Origin: Methanosarcina sp. UBA293
GTDB lineage: Archaea; Halobacteriota; Methanosarcinia; Methanosarcinales; Methanosarcinaceae
NCBI GenBank assembly: GCA_002499445.1
Contig: DALS01000068.1
Span: 1-50,687, forward strand
Reading direction: 5' to 3'
DNA length: 50,687 nucleotides
Shown here: positions 8,382-18,149 of the stretch, one piece after another
Layout of the letters: every line of letters begins with the position of its first letter
Position numbering within the stretch: position 1 is the stretch's first letter
Made by a program: the position numbers and the translations under genes
The notes under the pieces: generated by a model
Seen by the model: the letters and a program-made list of their open reading frames with translations, nothing else
The model's database searches: none
What the model was told of the DNA's origin: nothing

Positions 8382-9905
8382 TTATTTTTTCAACCTATTC
8401 TCAATGACTTCAGTAGTAGTTTTTAAGACTTTGATCCTTGAGTATCTTTTATCGTTTGATTCTACAACAATCCACCTAGCGTTTGTTGTGCTTGTTTTTT
8501 GGAGCATCTCTTCGACTGCGATTTTATAATCTTCCCATCGGCTTCGGTTCCGCCAGTCTTCGGCTGTAATTTTCCACTTTTTTTCTGGGTCAAACAACCG
8601 GCTGTTGAAGCGATTAAGTTGGGTATCTTTATCAATTTGAAGCCAGAATTTTAGTATAATCACTCCAGCCTGTGTCAGGAATTCTTCAAATTCATTGATC
8701 TCTCTATAAGCCCTTTTCCATTCTTCCTCACTGCAGAGGCCTTCAACTCTTTCAACAAGCACACGACCGTACCAGCTCCGATCGAAAATTGTTATATGCC
8801 CGGCTTTAGGAATTGCTTCACAAAAACGCCAGAGGTAATGGTGGGCTTTCTCGATGTCATTAGGTGAGCTCACAGGAACTACCCTGTAGAGCCTTGGGTT
8901 AAGGTTTTCTACAAGGCGATAAATACCCCCTCCTTTGCCTGCTGCGTCCCAACCTTCAAAGACTATGACCAGAGGGCGCTTTTTCTTAAACAACTCATAT
9001 TGGAGAGCTGAAAGCTTTTGCTGGTAAAGTTTTTTTGATTCCTTATACTCATTGGCGTTCATCTTTTTAGAAAGATCAACATTCTCCAGAGTGGAATTGT
9101 TAAGCTGAGGAACTCCCAGAGCTTCCATGTTTAGATACTTAAGAGTCTGTTCGGCTGGAGTTCTGGTTGTATTTTCAATAGAGGTTTCAATTGCATGGAT
9201 GACCGCCATCATGATTTTGAGAGTTGCAAAGTTCCTATCGTTAGCTTCCACGATTGTCCAGGGGGCATAAGGCATATCGGTTTTTTCCAGCAACTTTTCA
9301 ACAAACGGCAAATAATCTTTATAATTCAGGATAAAATCAAGATCCTTTCCTGATTCCTTTTCATAGTCATCAAATATAAGCGGGATATTATCTTTTTTGA
9401 AATTATCAAAGCGTTCTTTATGCTTTTTTTCACTTATGTGAAGAAAAAATTTCATAATAAGATATCCATCATCGCCAAGCTGTCGCTCAAAGCAGTTTAT
9501 TTCTTCCAGACGTTTTCCCATTTCTTCTTCATGGCTTTCCAGGCTTTCTTTTTCTAGGCACTCTATTACTGCCCTGCTGTACCAGCTTCTGTCAAAGATT
9601 GCAATTTTTCCCCTTACAGGAATTCTGGACCAAAAACGTACTATGAAAGGCTTGAGCAATTCTTCATAGCAGGGCCTGGTCATCATAGCATGGAAACTGT
9701 ATCCTCTGGGATCAAGAGAAAGAATGAATCGGTTGATATCCTCAGCCATCCCGGATATGTGCCAGCCTTCGAAAACAAGAATTACTGGAATTTTTAAGTC
9801 CCAGGCTTTTCTCTGTAATTCTCCTAGTCTGGCTTTAAGTTTTTTCTCACTCTTCTTATACTCAGCATCTGTTATTGTCTTTGAGAGATCAAATTTTTCA
9901 AGCAT
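8382..9905 (-). CDS. Two-domain PPK2-type polyphosphate kinase / polyphosphate:AMP phosphotransferase
   Basis: A 507-residue protein made of two tandem PPK2 domains (about 10-240 and 275-505). The C-terminal copy has the full catalytic set: Walker A EGWDAAGKGG and the DRSWYGR lid/Walker B motif. In the N-terminal copy the Walker A has become EGWHISGMAE, losing the lysine, while FDRSWYSR is kept. This is the architecture of class II PPK2 enzymes (Pap), which use polyphosphate to phosphorylate AMP to ADP and in which only the C-terminal domain is catalytic. It would link polyphosphate stores to adenylate balance in the cytoplasm. It is convergent with the preceding receiver gene (22 bp between stops) and appears monocistronic. 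Confidence 0.85.
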   Translation of the reverse strand: MLEKFDLSKTITDAEYKKSEKKLKARLGELQRKAWDLKIPVILVFEGWHISGMAEDINRFILSLDPRGYSFHAMMTRPCYEELLKPFIVRFWSRIPVRGKIAIFDRSWYSRAVIECLEKESLESHEEEMGKRLEEINCFERQLGDDGYLIMKFFLHISEKKHKERFDNFKKDNIPLIFDDYEKESGKDLDFILNYKDYLPFVEKLLEKTDMPYAPWTIVEANDRNFATLKIMMAVIHAIETSIENTTRTPAEQTLKYLNMEALGVPQLNNSTLENVDLSKKMNANEYKESKKLYQQKLSALQYELFKKKRPLVIVFEGWDAAGKGGGIYRLVENLNPRLYRVVPVSSPNDIEKAHHYLWRFCEAIPKAGHITIFDRSWYGRVLVERVEGLCSEEEWKRAYREINEFEEFLTQAGVIILKFWLQIDKDTQLNRFNSRLFDPEKKWKITAEDWRNRSRWEDYKIAVEEMLQKTSTTNARWIVVESNDKRYSRIKVLKTTTEVIENRLKK

Positions 9906-12023
9906 GATGAAACCCTAGGTTTATTTTTGAAACCAATGGTTATTTCAATGTTCGTAGTTTATTTGAAGGTATAAGGTTTTGTGTCTTTAGGAAAAAATAA
10001 TTACACTGTATATGCGTTTGATTAACTATTTTATTCTTTGCTTAGGTTAGTCTTAGCAGCTGCCGTAAGAATGTAGTATAGAGTTAAAAAGGTTCAATCA
10101 ATGGATATTATTTAAAAATAATTATTTATTTGGCAACATTTAATTGTGATTCTCTATTTTTTTAACAGGGTATGATTATATATTGGCATAGATTAATAAA
10201 TTTTATGAAAATTAATTTTTAAGATATGGTATTCGTTTTGCATGAGGTTTGTTCTGTAGAGTCTATACAAACTAGACTGTGAATTATTTTATAAATATAC
10301 TTAAATAATTATAGTCATCTTTTGCGAAGGCTTGTTGGTTTTTATTAAATGTGGATATTTTTACACATGATTAATTATAATAATAACGTATTTGAAGTGT
10401 TATTCGATAACATTTATAGAATTATGTATAATAATACATATAGTAACTACCTAGTATATGAATCTCTCTTATGTTACTATATATTAAAATACATATTCTT
10501 ATATTAGTTCATATTGGCAGGTATTGTAAATAGTAATACTTATTGATATATCTTATTAGATACACATATTTATGATTATATATATTATACTGATAGCTAT
10601 TATATCGGAGTGTTCTTATATATATTATAATACATACTAATAGATAGAGCGGCAATTTATAATGATTATAGTATATATACTTATACACACATCTATATAT
10701 ATATAGATGTGTGTATGCCGATACAACGATAAATAAGTATTTCTGTTATATATGCATAACATTTGCTATATAATATCAGTACTACATTTCACCATTACAT
10801 ACATTATGCCTTATCAATCTCTACTTTATATAATATATAACTTGACACTCAATCAATCATTTATGCGTGCTTAAAATTAATATATGTTGTGGATCAACTG
10901 TTTTAGGCAAAATTATTCGAGCTATGTCCATTATTTTTAAAACAAATTTCTTATTCTTATACAGTTGATTAATATTAGTCTATATTTATACTACTATTTA
11001 TTAATCTAATAGGGTATACTATGAATGCTCAAACATAATGAACTCACATAGGTAAATATTAGATAAACTATACTTATTTATATCATCAATTTCGATTAAT
11101 AAACATGGATAAATTAATATCCAAATACTTGCTTTTCCTATTTAGAAATAAGTAAATGTATCCATTCATATAGTTTATATGTATAGCTGTGTTCTTTCCT
11201 TGACTATTTTTCTTTTACTATTTTTTTGTATTTCCGCATAGGTATTTCGGCCAATATTGGTCTATTCCTATATGTTCTGGAATAACCGATTTTACAAAAC
11301 TAGAGTCTAATTGACAATTTGTAAAATAGGAAAACTTAGACTCATATTATATAGGAATGAGATATGCCTCAAAAATTTCAAGCTATGAACACGATTTGAA
11401 AAATAAATATTTTAAAGTAATATTTGCAGCATTGTAAGTAAATGCCCTAGATTAATAAAACTATGTATCAATTATTACAAAACTGAGTTTTTGTTTACTT
11501 AACTAATAATCTCAAAATAAAAATTTCCATAATAAAGTAGTAGAATAATAGAATTTGCGTAGTAGGGTAAATCCTATGAATTTATTAGTAAACTTTTCAT
11601 ACTTCATCATCCTAAATATATTCTAAATATTATAATACATTGGAAATATAAATGAATTTCTGTATAATTATTAGAGTATATTTATATAATATTATTTGGT
11701 CTGAATAGTGTAGGCAAACTGAATTGAAAAATTGGGGGAACACATAACTAATAATCGAAATATATATTATCTAATACGGTTTTTAAAAGTCAACCTCAGT
11801 TATTAATAGTCACATAGATGGTTATATGCTAACCGTCTCGACTAAGCTAATATTATATAAGATGAAATATAATAGTTAATTAATAAATTTTGAAAAAAAA
11901 CTGCAATAAAAAATTTATAAATACCTTAGTGAGTAATAATATAATATTACTAATAAATAAATACTTAATTAAGACATTTGATTGTCCGATCTAGTAACAG
12001 AAAATAGGTAAATTGTAACTATA
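9906..12023. other. 2.1-kb AT-rich interval without genes
   Basis: No frame of useful length exists on either strand. The sequence is very AT-rich with many alternating TATA runs and one perfect 34-bp palindrome (10683-10716). It may hold regulatory DNA, untranslated RNA or an origin-like AT-rich tract. No Cdc6/Orc1 gene or clear origin recognition box is next to it, so no origin is called. Confidence 0.5.
10683..10716. repeat. Perfect 34-bp palindrome
   Basis: The left half ATACACACATCTATATA (10683-10699) is the exact reverse complement of the right half (10700-10716), with no loop. A 14-bp palindrome of related sequence, ATCTATATATAGAT, sits at 13322-13335 in the promoter of the DUF2551 gene. 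It may be a protein-binding site or a cruciform-forming sequence. Confidence 0.7.
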
Positions 12024-12488
12024 TTATAATGCTAGCTCGAGGTCAAATATCTCTTCAAAAAGTTTATATTTTCTCCGAGCCCGATACAGGTACTGACGAG
12101 TAGGAGTTTCATTTTTTGCTCTAGCAAAAAGGGCTTCGATTTCTCCTCTGGAAAATACAGCTTCTAGCTTTTTCATAGGAATTGATTCAAGTCCACTCCA
12201 ATCATCAATAATCTGGCTGCTTATATGAATGGGAAATGGGAGCAGCGAGATTTGTACCTCATCTACCCAATTCCATTTGGAATCATAGACATTTGCATAG
12301 AAAGTCCCGCAACTAATGCATTTCGTTATTACTACAGTATATTTTTCAGCCGCATGATAGCTGAGGCTCACAAGTGTGGAATCGCAGCTAGTGCAATTAC
12401 CAATCTCATTTTCTTCCAGGCTATAAGCGGGTATCCGATTTTCTCCAATACATAAATCATTTCTTTTAAGGTCATAGCTATATTTCAT
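12024..12488 (-). CDS. Hypothetical protein with a CxxC...CxxC zinc ribbon
   Basis: 154 residues. Two CxxC pairs (CTSC and CISC, about 25 residues apart, in the first 65 residues) form a probable zinc ribbon. They are followed by a hydrophobic middle and a basic, helix-rich C-terminus (RQYLYRARRKYKLFEE). I do not recognise the family. The zinc ribbon and basic tail suggest nucleic-acid or protein binding. AGGAG precedes the ATG at good spacing and the ORF reads as coding. It stands alone between two long AT-rich spacers, divergent from the small winged-helix genes downstream. Confidence 0.65.
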   Translation of the reverse strand: MKYSYDLKRNDLCIGENRIPAYSLEENEIGNCTSCDSTLVSLSYHAAEKYTVVITKCISCGTFYANVYDSKWNWVDEVQISLLPFPIHISSQIIDDWSGLESIPMKKLEAVFSRGEIEALFARAKNETPTRQYLYRARRKYKLFEEIFDLELAL

Positions 12489-13379
12489 TTTATATTCTCC
12501 TGGATGAGGCTGAGAGAGTAAATACTATTGATCTTAATACTATTGAACTTCAGATTTTCTTCTTGTTTTTCACTTTTTTTCATTATAAAGGATATAAACA
12601 TATTAATATAATCCCTTTTGTAGAACTCTCTTGGTTTCTTGAACACCTAGCTCTCATATCTTATATTCTCATTTTCTTTAAAACCCTGTAATGAATTTTC
12701 AACTTTCCCCTAAGACTCTGATCTTCTTTTGAAATTTTCAAAATTTATGAAAATATACCTCAAGCTTAATGAAAAAAAGGATGTAAAAACCATGCTTAAA
12801 ATAATGATCGTCTGGAAAACGTAGGGTGAAAAAAATCTGAATAATGTAGTTTTACACAGGGGTTTTGCGATAGACTAATACTCCCTAATCACATAAATAA
12901 TAAAATTCCAGAGCTCTGAATGAAACCCTAAAATTTCAAATTTTACTTCATAGTATTAGATACTGGACAGTTTTAATTTTAAACGTAAGCTTAATATATT
13001 ATTATAAATACATAATAAAGTAAGTCAATAAATACTTTGATAAGTATTTAAATTATCCTCCGAGAGAACATGGGTTTTTGTGGTTTATGTACATATAACA
13101 CGTTTATTAAAGAAAGAAGTTAAAAATAAAAATATAAATGTCCTATGTTTATAATGAATAATTTTTATAATAATTTTAGATTTGGTCCTATATAAATGGG
13201 GCAAAAAGCGATATACTGAGAGAAGAATATATACATATAAAATCAGGTTTGAAGTAAAACAAAGTTGCTTAATGGATAACATTTTTTATATCCATCCCCA
13301 TCAGAACAAATAAATTTACAAATCTATATATAGATCTATAACTCACATAGATTACTACATCAGTAGAGGTGGCAATTAA
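12489..13379. other. 890-bp AT-rich spacer; promoter for the DUF2551 gene at its end
   Basis: Nothing coding is seen. The last 60 bp contain the TATA-like palindrome ATCTATATATAGAT (13322-13335) about 45-60 bp before the DUF2551 ATG, and its ribosome site AGAGGTGG at 13365-13372. Confidence 0.45.
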
Positions 13380-13706
13380 ATGGTATCCTTCCGAGCTAAA
13401 ATTAAATCTAGGTTAGAGAAATTTCTTGAAGTTGATTCCAGTGGATATAGAAGGGCAATCCTGTGTATCTTCATCAAGGTAAAAAAAGCGACTATTGATG
13501 AGCTACATGAAATGCTTACAGGCAACTATAATGTAACAAGAAACACGGTCGCATCCATGGTAGGGTATATCCACTCAAAACTTGGAATTCTAAGGGCGCA
13601 TAAAGAATCTTATAAAACCCCAATGGTTTACTTTCTAAGAGAAGAGTATGTAGATCTGTTGATGAAAATTGTAGCTTCATCCAAGAAATCTACTGAAACT
13701 GCTTAA
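13380..13706 (+). CDS. DUF2551 winged-helix protein
   Basis: A 108-residue archaeal DUF2551-type protein. The predicted helix-turn-helix covers residues about 30-75 (KATIDELHEMLTGNYNVTRNTVASMVGYIHSKLGI), followed by a short wing with AHKESYKTPMVYFL. The family is found mainly in methanogens and has no established function; the fold suggests a small transcriptional regulator. A good ribosome-binding site (AGAGGTGG) lies 8 bp before the ATG. It is followed 40 bp later by another winged-helix gene on the same strand, so the two may be co-transcribed. Confidence 0.75.
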   Translation: MVSFRAKIKSRLEKFLEVDSSGYRRAILCIFIKVKKATIDELHEMLTGNYNVTRNTVASMVGYIHSKLGILRAHKESYKTPMVYFLREEYVDLLMKIVASSKKSTETA

Positions 13707-13746
13707 AAAAAATTACTATTTTTACATCCTAATTGACTGATGAAAA

Positions 13747-14148
13747 ATGTCACTTATTAAAAACGCGCAGAGAACAGCAACGACTATTGTAGTAAGATCG
13801 GATGCCAATACTCGTATAAGCCGTTCAAGAGACCCATATTATACTCTTATGCGGCGCATTTTTCAAGAAGATACCACTGCAGTTAGAGGTCAAAAATTCC
13901 TGACGATGATAGAAGAGCGTCAGGCTGCAGGAAATCCAATCCGAACTGACGAATGGAAAGCCCTTCTGGAAGAACTTCAAGTAGGGCGTGCCTCGTTTTA
14001 TGCAATGCGCAACAAACTGCTTGGAGCCGGGCTTATTTCAATAAAGAATAAAGAATATAAGCTATCAGGCCAGTTCTCAAAAGATCTTTTAGATATGGCC
14101 CGCTGGTGGTGGTCTGCAGTTCTTCACTACCCCGAGGAAAATCTCTAA
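13747..14148 (+). CDS. Small winged-helix-like hypothetical protein
   Basis: 133 residues. The central part (residues about 65-105, EWKALLEELQVGRASFYAMRNKLLGAGLI) reads as a helix-turn-helix followed by a wing (SIKNKEYKLS). The C-terminal helix carries an unusual tryptophan cluster, ARWWWSAV. The N-terminus is basic. It is probably a DNA-binding regulator that dimerizes through its C-terminus, but I do not recognise the family. It follows the DUF2551 gene by 40 bp and precedes tRNA-Gln. The ATG lacks a strong Shine-Dalgarno. Confidence 0.65.
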   Translation: MSLIKNAQRTATTIVVRSDANTRISRSRDPYYTLMRRIFQEDTTAVRGQKFLTMIEERQAAGNPIRTDEWKALLEELQVGRASFYAMRNKLLGAGLISIKNKEYKLSGQFSKDLLDMARWWWSAVLHYPEENL

Positions 14149-14278
14149 AAATTACTTCTCTTTTAATATTTAAATTAAATGTCCAGGTCGCCTGTCCGAA
14201 AGATATTTATATAAAATCCTCCTTTAGAGGATACGCTTGAGGCCGATAGAAATGCGCCCCACAGTGAAAATTCATTGA

Positions 14279-14351
14279 AGCCCGGTAGTGTAGTGGTCAA
14301 TCATGTGGGACTCTGGATCCTGCAACCTCGGTTCGAATCCGTGCCGGGCTA
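14279..14351 (+). tRNA. tRNA-Gln (anticodon CUG)
   Basis: Complete cloverleaf of 73 nt without CCA. The acceptor AGCCCGG pairs exactly with CCGGGCT, the discriminator is A, the T-arm loop has GGTTCGAATCC, and the anticodon loop CTCTGGA gives CUG. The anticodon stem TGGGA/TCCTG contains two wobble pairs. There is no intron. A TATA element (TTTATATA, about 14206-14213) lies about 65-70 bp upstream, implying a 5' leader removed by RNase P. Confidence 0.93.
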
Positions 14352-14502
14352 TCTTTTTTGAACTCATTCAAACTCCTAAATAAGTACTAATAAATATTGA
14401 TCCATTGATTAGGATATGTTGAATATATTTTCAATTATGATGAAAATCTAAAATTCTTACTTAAAAAATAATCTAAATAATTGTAGGATTTTATAATCTA
14501 AT

Positions 14503-14565
14503 TTGACTATTTTGGAATCCCTATTGACTATTTTGAATAGTATCTCTATTGACTATTTTGAATAA
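14503..14565. repeat. Three direct copies of TTGACTATTTTG(G)AAT
   Basis: Copies lie near 14503, 14524 and 14549, spaced 21-25 bp apart, roughly two helical turns. They follow the tRNA gene. They could be binding sites or simple slippage products. Confidence 0.5.
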
Positions 14566-14712
14566 TATTTCAAAATAATAATTCTTTGATATTGTTCAAT
14601 CAAAAAATAAAATATCTGGTGTGATACGACCCTAATTTCATTTTGAAAAGTTATATTTTCTTAGTTTGCCCTATCCACCATAATTTTATAGTTAATTTTT
14701 CACCTTTAGAGC

Positions 14713-14883
14713 TCAATTCTCCCCTATTTCTTTTCTGAATTCTATGAAATCTCTCTCAACTTCTTCGAGTTCGTATTCCATTTTATACCCCCAGCTTCGA
14801 TTATAATAACAGCAATTTATTTTTACCTTTGTTTTATCAACAAAAGCCAATTTTGGTCGTCCATCATTAAGCAGTTGATGTTT
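14713..14883 (-). pseudogene. Possible decayed protein C-terminus
   Basis: The minus strand is open for about 56 codons ending in TGA (14713-14715). It gives a charged, coding-like sequence (LNDGRPKLAFVDKTKVKI ... EVERDFIEFRKEIGEN) but has a stop immediately upstream and no start codon. It may be the tail of a lost gene or transposase. Family not recognised. Confidence 0.25.
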
Positions 14884-15412
14884 TCATGATTAATTTTCCA
14901 GTGCTAGAAATGCCTTATGTTTCGTGCATCAAGCATGCTATTAACCTTACTGGATTGCAAAAAAGGTATGATGCACCACTAAAAGTGTTTTGGAAATACA
15001 TCAACTAACTAATTGTGCACGACCCCAATTTTTGAATTTAACTTAATTCCCCATTTTTATGTGATGCTCTTAATTCATATAAAGTTTTTCGTAACCAGAA
15101 TGTCTACCTATTAACTATCAAACGCTGATGTTTTTAGCATTATTTGTTGGGCTAGGTCGGCGATTGATATTTTTAAAAGAAGGATTAGGTGTAATTCAGA
15201 TTCTAAAATAAAAATTAAGCTAAAATGAAATAATTTAAGTTTTTAATAAGTAAATACTTTATTACCAGGATTTTTCCTTTAAATATCCAAAAAATGAATC
15301 AAAATGAAAAAATAAAATAATACTTCAGATAATTATTGAGTAAATACCCAGGATATAGGCTGACCTTGTTTTAATAATAGAGAAGGTTTAAGCCAAAGCA
15401 GCAGGGAAATAT

Positions 15413-16426
15413 ATGGATTTAATAAAAATTGCCTGTATAATGCTTGTAGTTGCGTTCTTTCTTGGAATCCTTACCAGCGGAGATAACAAAGAAATATCAA
15501 CAAACCCAGCCGAGCTTGAAAATGAAGCCATAAGCTCAGATATCAATAGAGTAACCGGCACAGTGCAGATTGAAGAAAAAAGTAAGATTTATGAGCCTGC
15601 TGTCCCAAAACCTGCACCGGACCCTCTTATTTTTGAAAAAGGAGAGAGTAAACTTGCAGGCGAAAGAAAAAATATAGAAAATAAGGTAAGAGCTACAGTT
15701 AGACTCATTGAAACTCAGGGAGAAGGATTATTTCCTTCATTCCGGGATAAAGGTTCTCCCTGGTTTCAGGATAGCTTCTGCATTTTTGTTTGGACTGCAG
15801 ATGGGACTCAGGTAGTCTGCCCTTCAGACCCAAGCCGTGAAGGCAAAACTATGAAAGGACTTGTAGATGCAGACGGCAAGCCTATTGGAAAACTCTTTAT
15901 TGAAACAGCTCTGAGCGAAAAAGGTGAGGGATGGATTGAGTATAACTGGCAGGAGAGAAACAATTCTAAGCCATTCTATAAGTGTACTTTCATAAAAAAG
16001 GCTTCTTATGGTGAAGAAACTTATATTGTAGGGGCAGACCTCTATGTAGAGAATTATATTGTTTGCAGGAGTGTCAATGAGTGTGAATATACTGATGAGC
16101 CCGAAAAGCTTCAAATTGCTGAACTCTTAAACCCTCTGAGTCTTGACAGAAACCTTGACCTTAACTATAGCGTTGCCCATTCCATTGTGGAACCCGGAAA
16201 AAGTGTTGTACCTCATCTGGAGATAAATCCTGAAATCCATTATATTCTTGAAGGGAAAGGGCTGCTTTATATTGACGGAATCCCGGTTGAGATATATTCG
16301 GATCAGCTGATATACATCCCTGCAGAAGCAGTCCAGACTACATACAATACTGAGAACACAACTCTCAAATTCCTGATTATAAACCAGCCTGCAAGATCAG
16401 AGCACAGTACAGTGATACTAAATTAA
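15413..16426 (+). CDS. Membrane-anchored Cache-cupin fusion protein
   Basis: 337 residues. A hydrophobic N-terminal segment (about 5-23) is an uncleaved anchor or signal peptide, so the rest is probably extracellular. Residues about 60-205 resemble a single Cache sensor domain (FPSFRDKGSPWFQDSFCIFVW, then GADLYVENYIV). Residues about 235-325 are a cupin_2 barrel with motif 1 PGKSVVPHLEINPEIHYILEGKG and motif 2 DQLIYIPAEAVQTTYN. Cache domains bind small ligands and cupins bind metals or sugars. No signalling domain follows, so it may be a ligand-binding or scavenging surface protein. It appears monocistronic, preceded by a 1-kb spacer. Confidence 0.7.
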   Translation: MDLIKIACIMLVVAFFLGILTSGDNKEISTNPAELENEAISSDINRVTGTVQIEEKSKIYEPAVPKPAPDPLIFEKGESKLAGERKNIENKVRATVRLIETQGEGLFPSFRDKGSPWFQDSFCIFVWTADGTQVVCPSDPSREGKTMKGLVDADGKPIGKLFIETALSEKGEGWIEYNWQERNNSKPFYKCTFIKKASYGEETYIVGADLYVENYIVCRSVNECEYTDEPEKLQIAELLNPLSLDRNLDLNYSVAHSIVEPGKSVVPHLEINPEIHYILEGKGLLYIDGIPVEIYSDQLIYIPAEAVQTTYNTENTTLKFLIINQPARSEHSTVILN

Positions 16427-16587
16427 AGAAATAAAATTAGACTAAGTTCTGCTTTGAGATTTTCAGCCGTAGAAATGAAGCATATCAGAAAGCACTGACC
16501 GTTAATTAAAGACCGTTAATTAAAGTAACACCTTGCGACATCCACGCAGATAAACATTAATCCTTTGTCATATAATTATCGATTCCC

Positions 16588-17619
16588 ATGTACAGAATTA
16601 TCCGAGTTCCCCCTGAAAAAGGAGAGGAGATCAGGAAAAGGGCAGTCACTGAGCGGTTTTTGGATACTACAAGAAAAATCCAAAAACTCCAAAATGCAGA
16701 AGGCATTTTTCTTGAAATACCTGTCACTGAGGCAGCAGGAGAAAAAGTAGGAGATTTCTTGGTCATCGAACAGGAAAATCCAGGGTTTTCTAAAAAGCCC
16801 AGTTCCTTGAAAGAATACCTAAAAGATTTCCTTTCCGAAGTCGAACTTACGTATGCCCCGACAGGTTGGCAGATTCTGGGAGATATAATAATAGTTAGCA
16901 TTCCTGAGAACCTTGATGAGAAAAAGTTTCTGATAGCCGAAGCTCTCCTTTCCATGTACCCAAAGTGCAAGACCGTTGTAAGGGATTTTGGAATTGAAGG
17001 GCAGTTCCGCCAGCCTAAAAGAGAGCTCCTTTTAGGCAGTAGAACCGAAACGATCCATAAAGAGCATGGCTGTTTTTTTAAACAGGATGTAACAAAGGTG
17101 ATGTACTCCAAAGGCAACCTTGAAGAAAGAAAGCGGATGAGCAGGCTTGGAAAAGGGGAAGTTATAGTGGATATGTTCGCAGGAATAGGATATTTCTCAA
17201 TTCCCATGGCTGTACACTCCAGACCGAAAAAAATTACAGGCATAGAGATTAATCCTGAGTCTTTTGCGTACCTGAAAGAAAATATCAGGTTAAACAAGGT
17301 AGAAGATATCTTTACCCCAATCTGCGGGGACTGCTCAAAAGTTACTTCAGAAGGAACAGCCGATCGCGTGCTTATGGGATACGTTGGGACAACGCATCAC
17401 TATCTTGAGCCAGCTATAAAAGCTCTGAAAGAAAGTGGAGGAATTCTGCACTACCATGAGACAGTTCCAGAAACTCTTGCTAGAACCCGACCTCAGGAAA
17501 GGATAAGAGATGCTGCCTGCACGTTGGGAAAGAAAGTGGATATCCTGGAGACCCGCAAGATAAAAAAATATTCACCAGGTGTCTTTCACATGGTTGTGGA
17601 CGCCTGGATATTCAAATGA
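16588..17619 (+). CDS. taw2: Taw2-type tRNA(Phe) aminocarboxypropyltransferase (wyosine pathway)
   Basis: A 343-residue class I SAM-dependent enzyme of the Trm5/TYW2 family. The N-terminal part binds tRNA. The Rossmann core has VIVDMFAGIGYFSIP (about 192-206) and the acidic strand ITGIEINPES. The motif HYHETVPE (about 287-294) and the absence of the Trm5 NPP/NLP catalytic motif after DRVLMGYV favour TYW2 over the m1G37 methyltransferase. It would transfer the 3-amino-3-carboxypropyl group of SAM to C7 of 4-demethylwyosine-37 in tRNA-Phe. Only a weak ribosome site precedes the ATG. A 246-codon opposite-strand frame inside it is a shadow. Confidence 0.8.
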   Translation: MYRIIRVPPEKGEEIRKRAVTERFLDTTRKIQKLQNAEGIFLEIPVTEAAGEKVGDFLVIEQENPGFSKKPSSLKEYLKDFLSEVELTYAPTGWQILGDIIIVSIPENLDEKKFLIAEALLSMYPKCKTVVRDFGIEGQFRQPKRELLLGSRTETIHKEHGCFFKQDVTKVMYSKGNLEERKRMSRLGKGEVIVDMFAGIGYFSIPMAVHSRPKKITGIEINPESFAYLKENIRLNKVEDIFTPICGDCSKVTSEGTADRVLMGYVGTTHHYLEPAIKALKESGGILHYHETVPETLARTRPQERIRDAACTLGKKVDILETRKIKKYSPGVFHMVVDAWIFK

Positions 17620-17654
17620 AGCTTTTAAGTCACACTTAAATTTCGGTCAGACTC

Positions 17655-18149
17655 TCAATATTGTGCTGTAGCCAGCTCGATTGCATTGCAGAGCTCTTCG
17701 GGTTTTTTGGATCTAATAAACATTCTTTCCCCAGAAATGAGTTTCAGAATTACAACAGGGCTAACTTTCCTGGGAGATTCTGATATGTCTGATTCTTTTT
17801 CCACGAGGGGGTCAGAAACCTTTATTTTGCACTCGTCTACGATATATAAGGGAATCTTCTTAAAGGAACGATTTAGAGGTGCTAGACGAGTATATATCCC
17901 ATCATCTCTGACCTCGGTTACATACTTTGTACAGTAAAACACAAGAGGGAGAAATAATCCAAAAATAATCCACAGTACAAACAAACATGTGCTGGAAACA
18001 TTAACGACTCCAGCAGGTTTTCCAAGGATAAAGCTATGAATTCCGATATACCAGGTCAGAAGCGCAGGATAAAGAATAGAGACTAGGTAAAAGTTGTTAC
18101 GAAGACTCTGTACCTCTCTAAAAATTATACGTGTTTCTAACTGTTCCAC
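17655..18149 (-). CDS. Small membrane protein, DUF6141-like
   Basis: 164 residues. The N-terminus IIFREVQSLRNNFY precedes two transmembrane helices (about 20-42 and 52-73), then a soluble C-terminal domain of PH-like character (VTEVRDDGIYTRLAPLNRSFKKIPL). The arrangement resembles small DUF6141-type proteins; this is recall of the pattern, not a search. Function unknown. It is convergent with taw2, with 35 bp between stops. Confidence 0.6.
   Translation of the reverse strand: MEQLETRIIFREVQSLRNNFYLVSILYPALLTWYIGIHSFILGKPAGVVNVSSTCLFVLWIIFGLFLPLVFYCTKYVTEVRDDGIYTRLAPLNRSFKKIPLYIVDECKIKVSDPLVEKESDISESPRKVSPVVILKLISGERMFIRSKKPEELCNAIELATAQY

Larger units (their letters stand above)
14352..15412. 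other. 1.06-kb AT-rich spacer with direct repeats and a coding relic
   Basis: Three copies of TTGACTATTTTGAAT-like sequence occur between 14503 and 14565. On the minus strand a 56-codon open stretch (14713-14883) reads like the decayed C-terminus of a protein. Nothing else is recognisable. Confidence 0.4.

Noticed and set aside
9906..12023. Replication origin
   Set aside because: AT-richness and a palindrome are suggestive, but there is no Cdc6/Orc1 gene nearby and no repeated origin box was recognised.
16557..17297. 246-codon minus-strand frame
   Set aside because: It lies entirely within taw2, which has clear family motifs. The composition (Ser/Phe/Leu rich) is that of a complementary-strand shadow.
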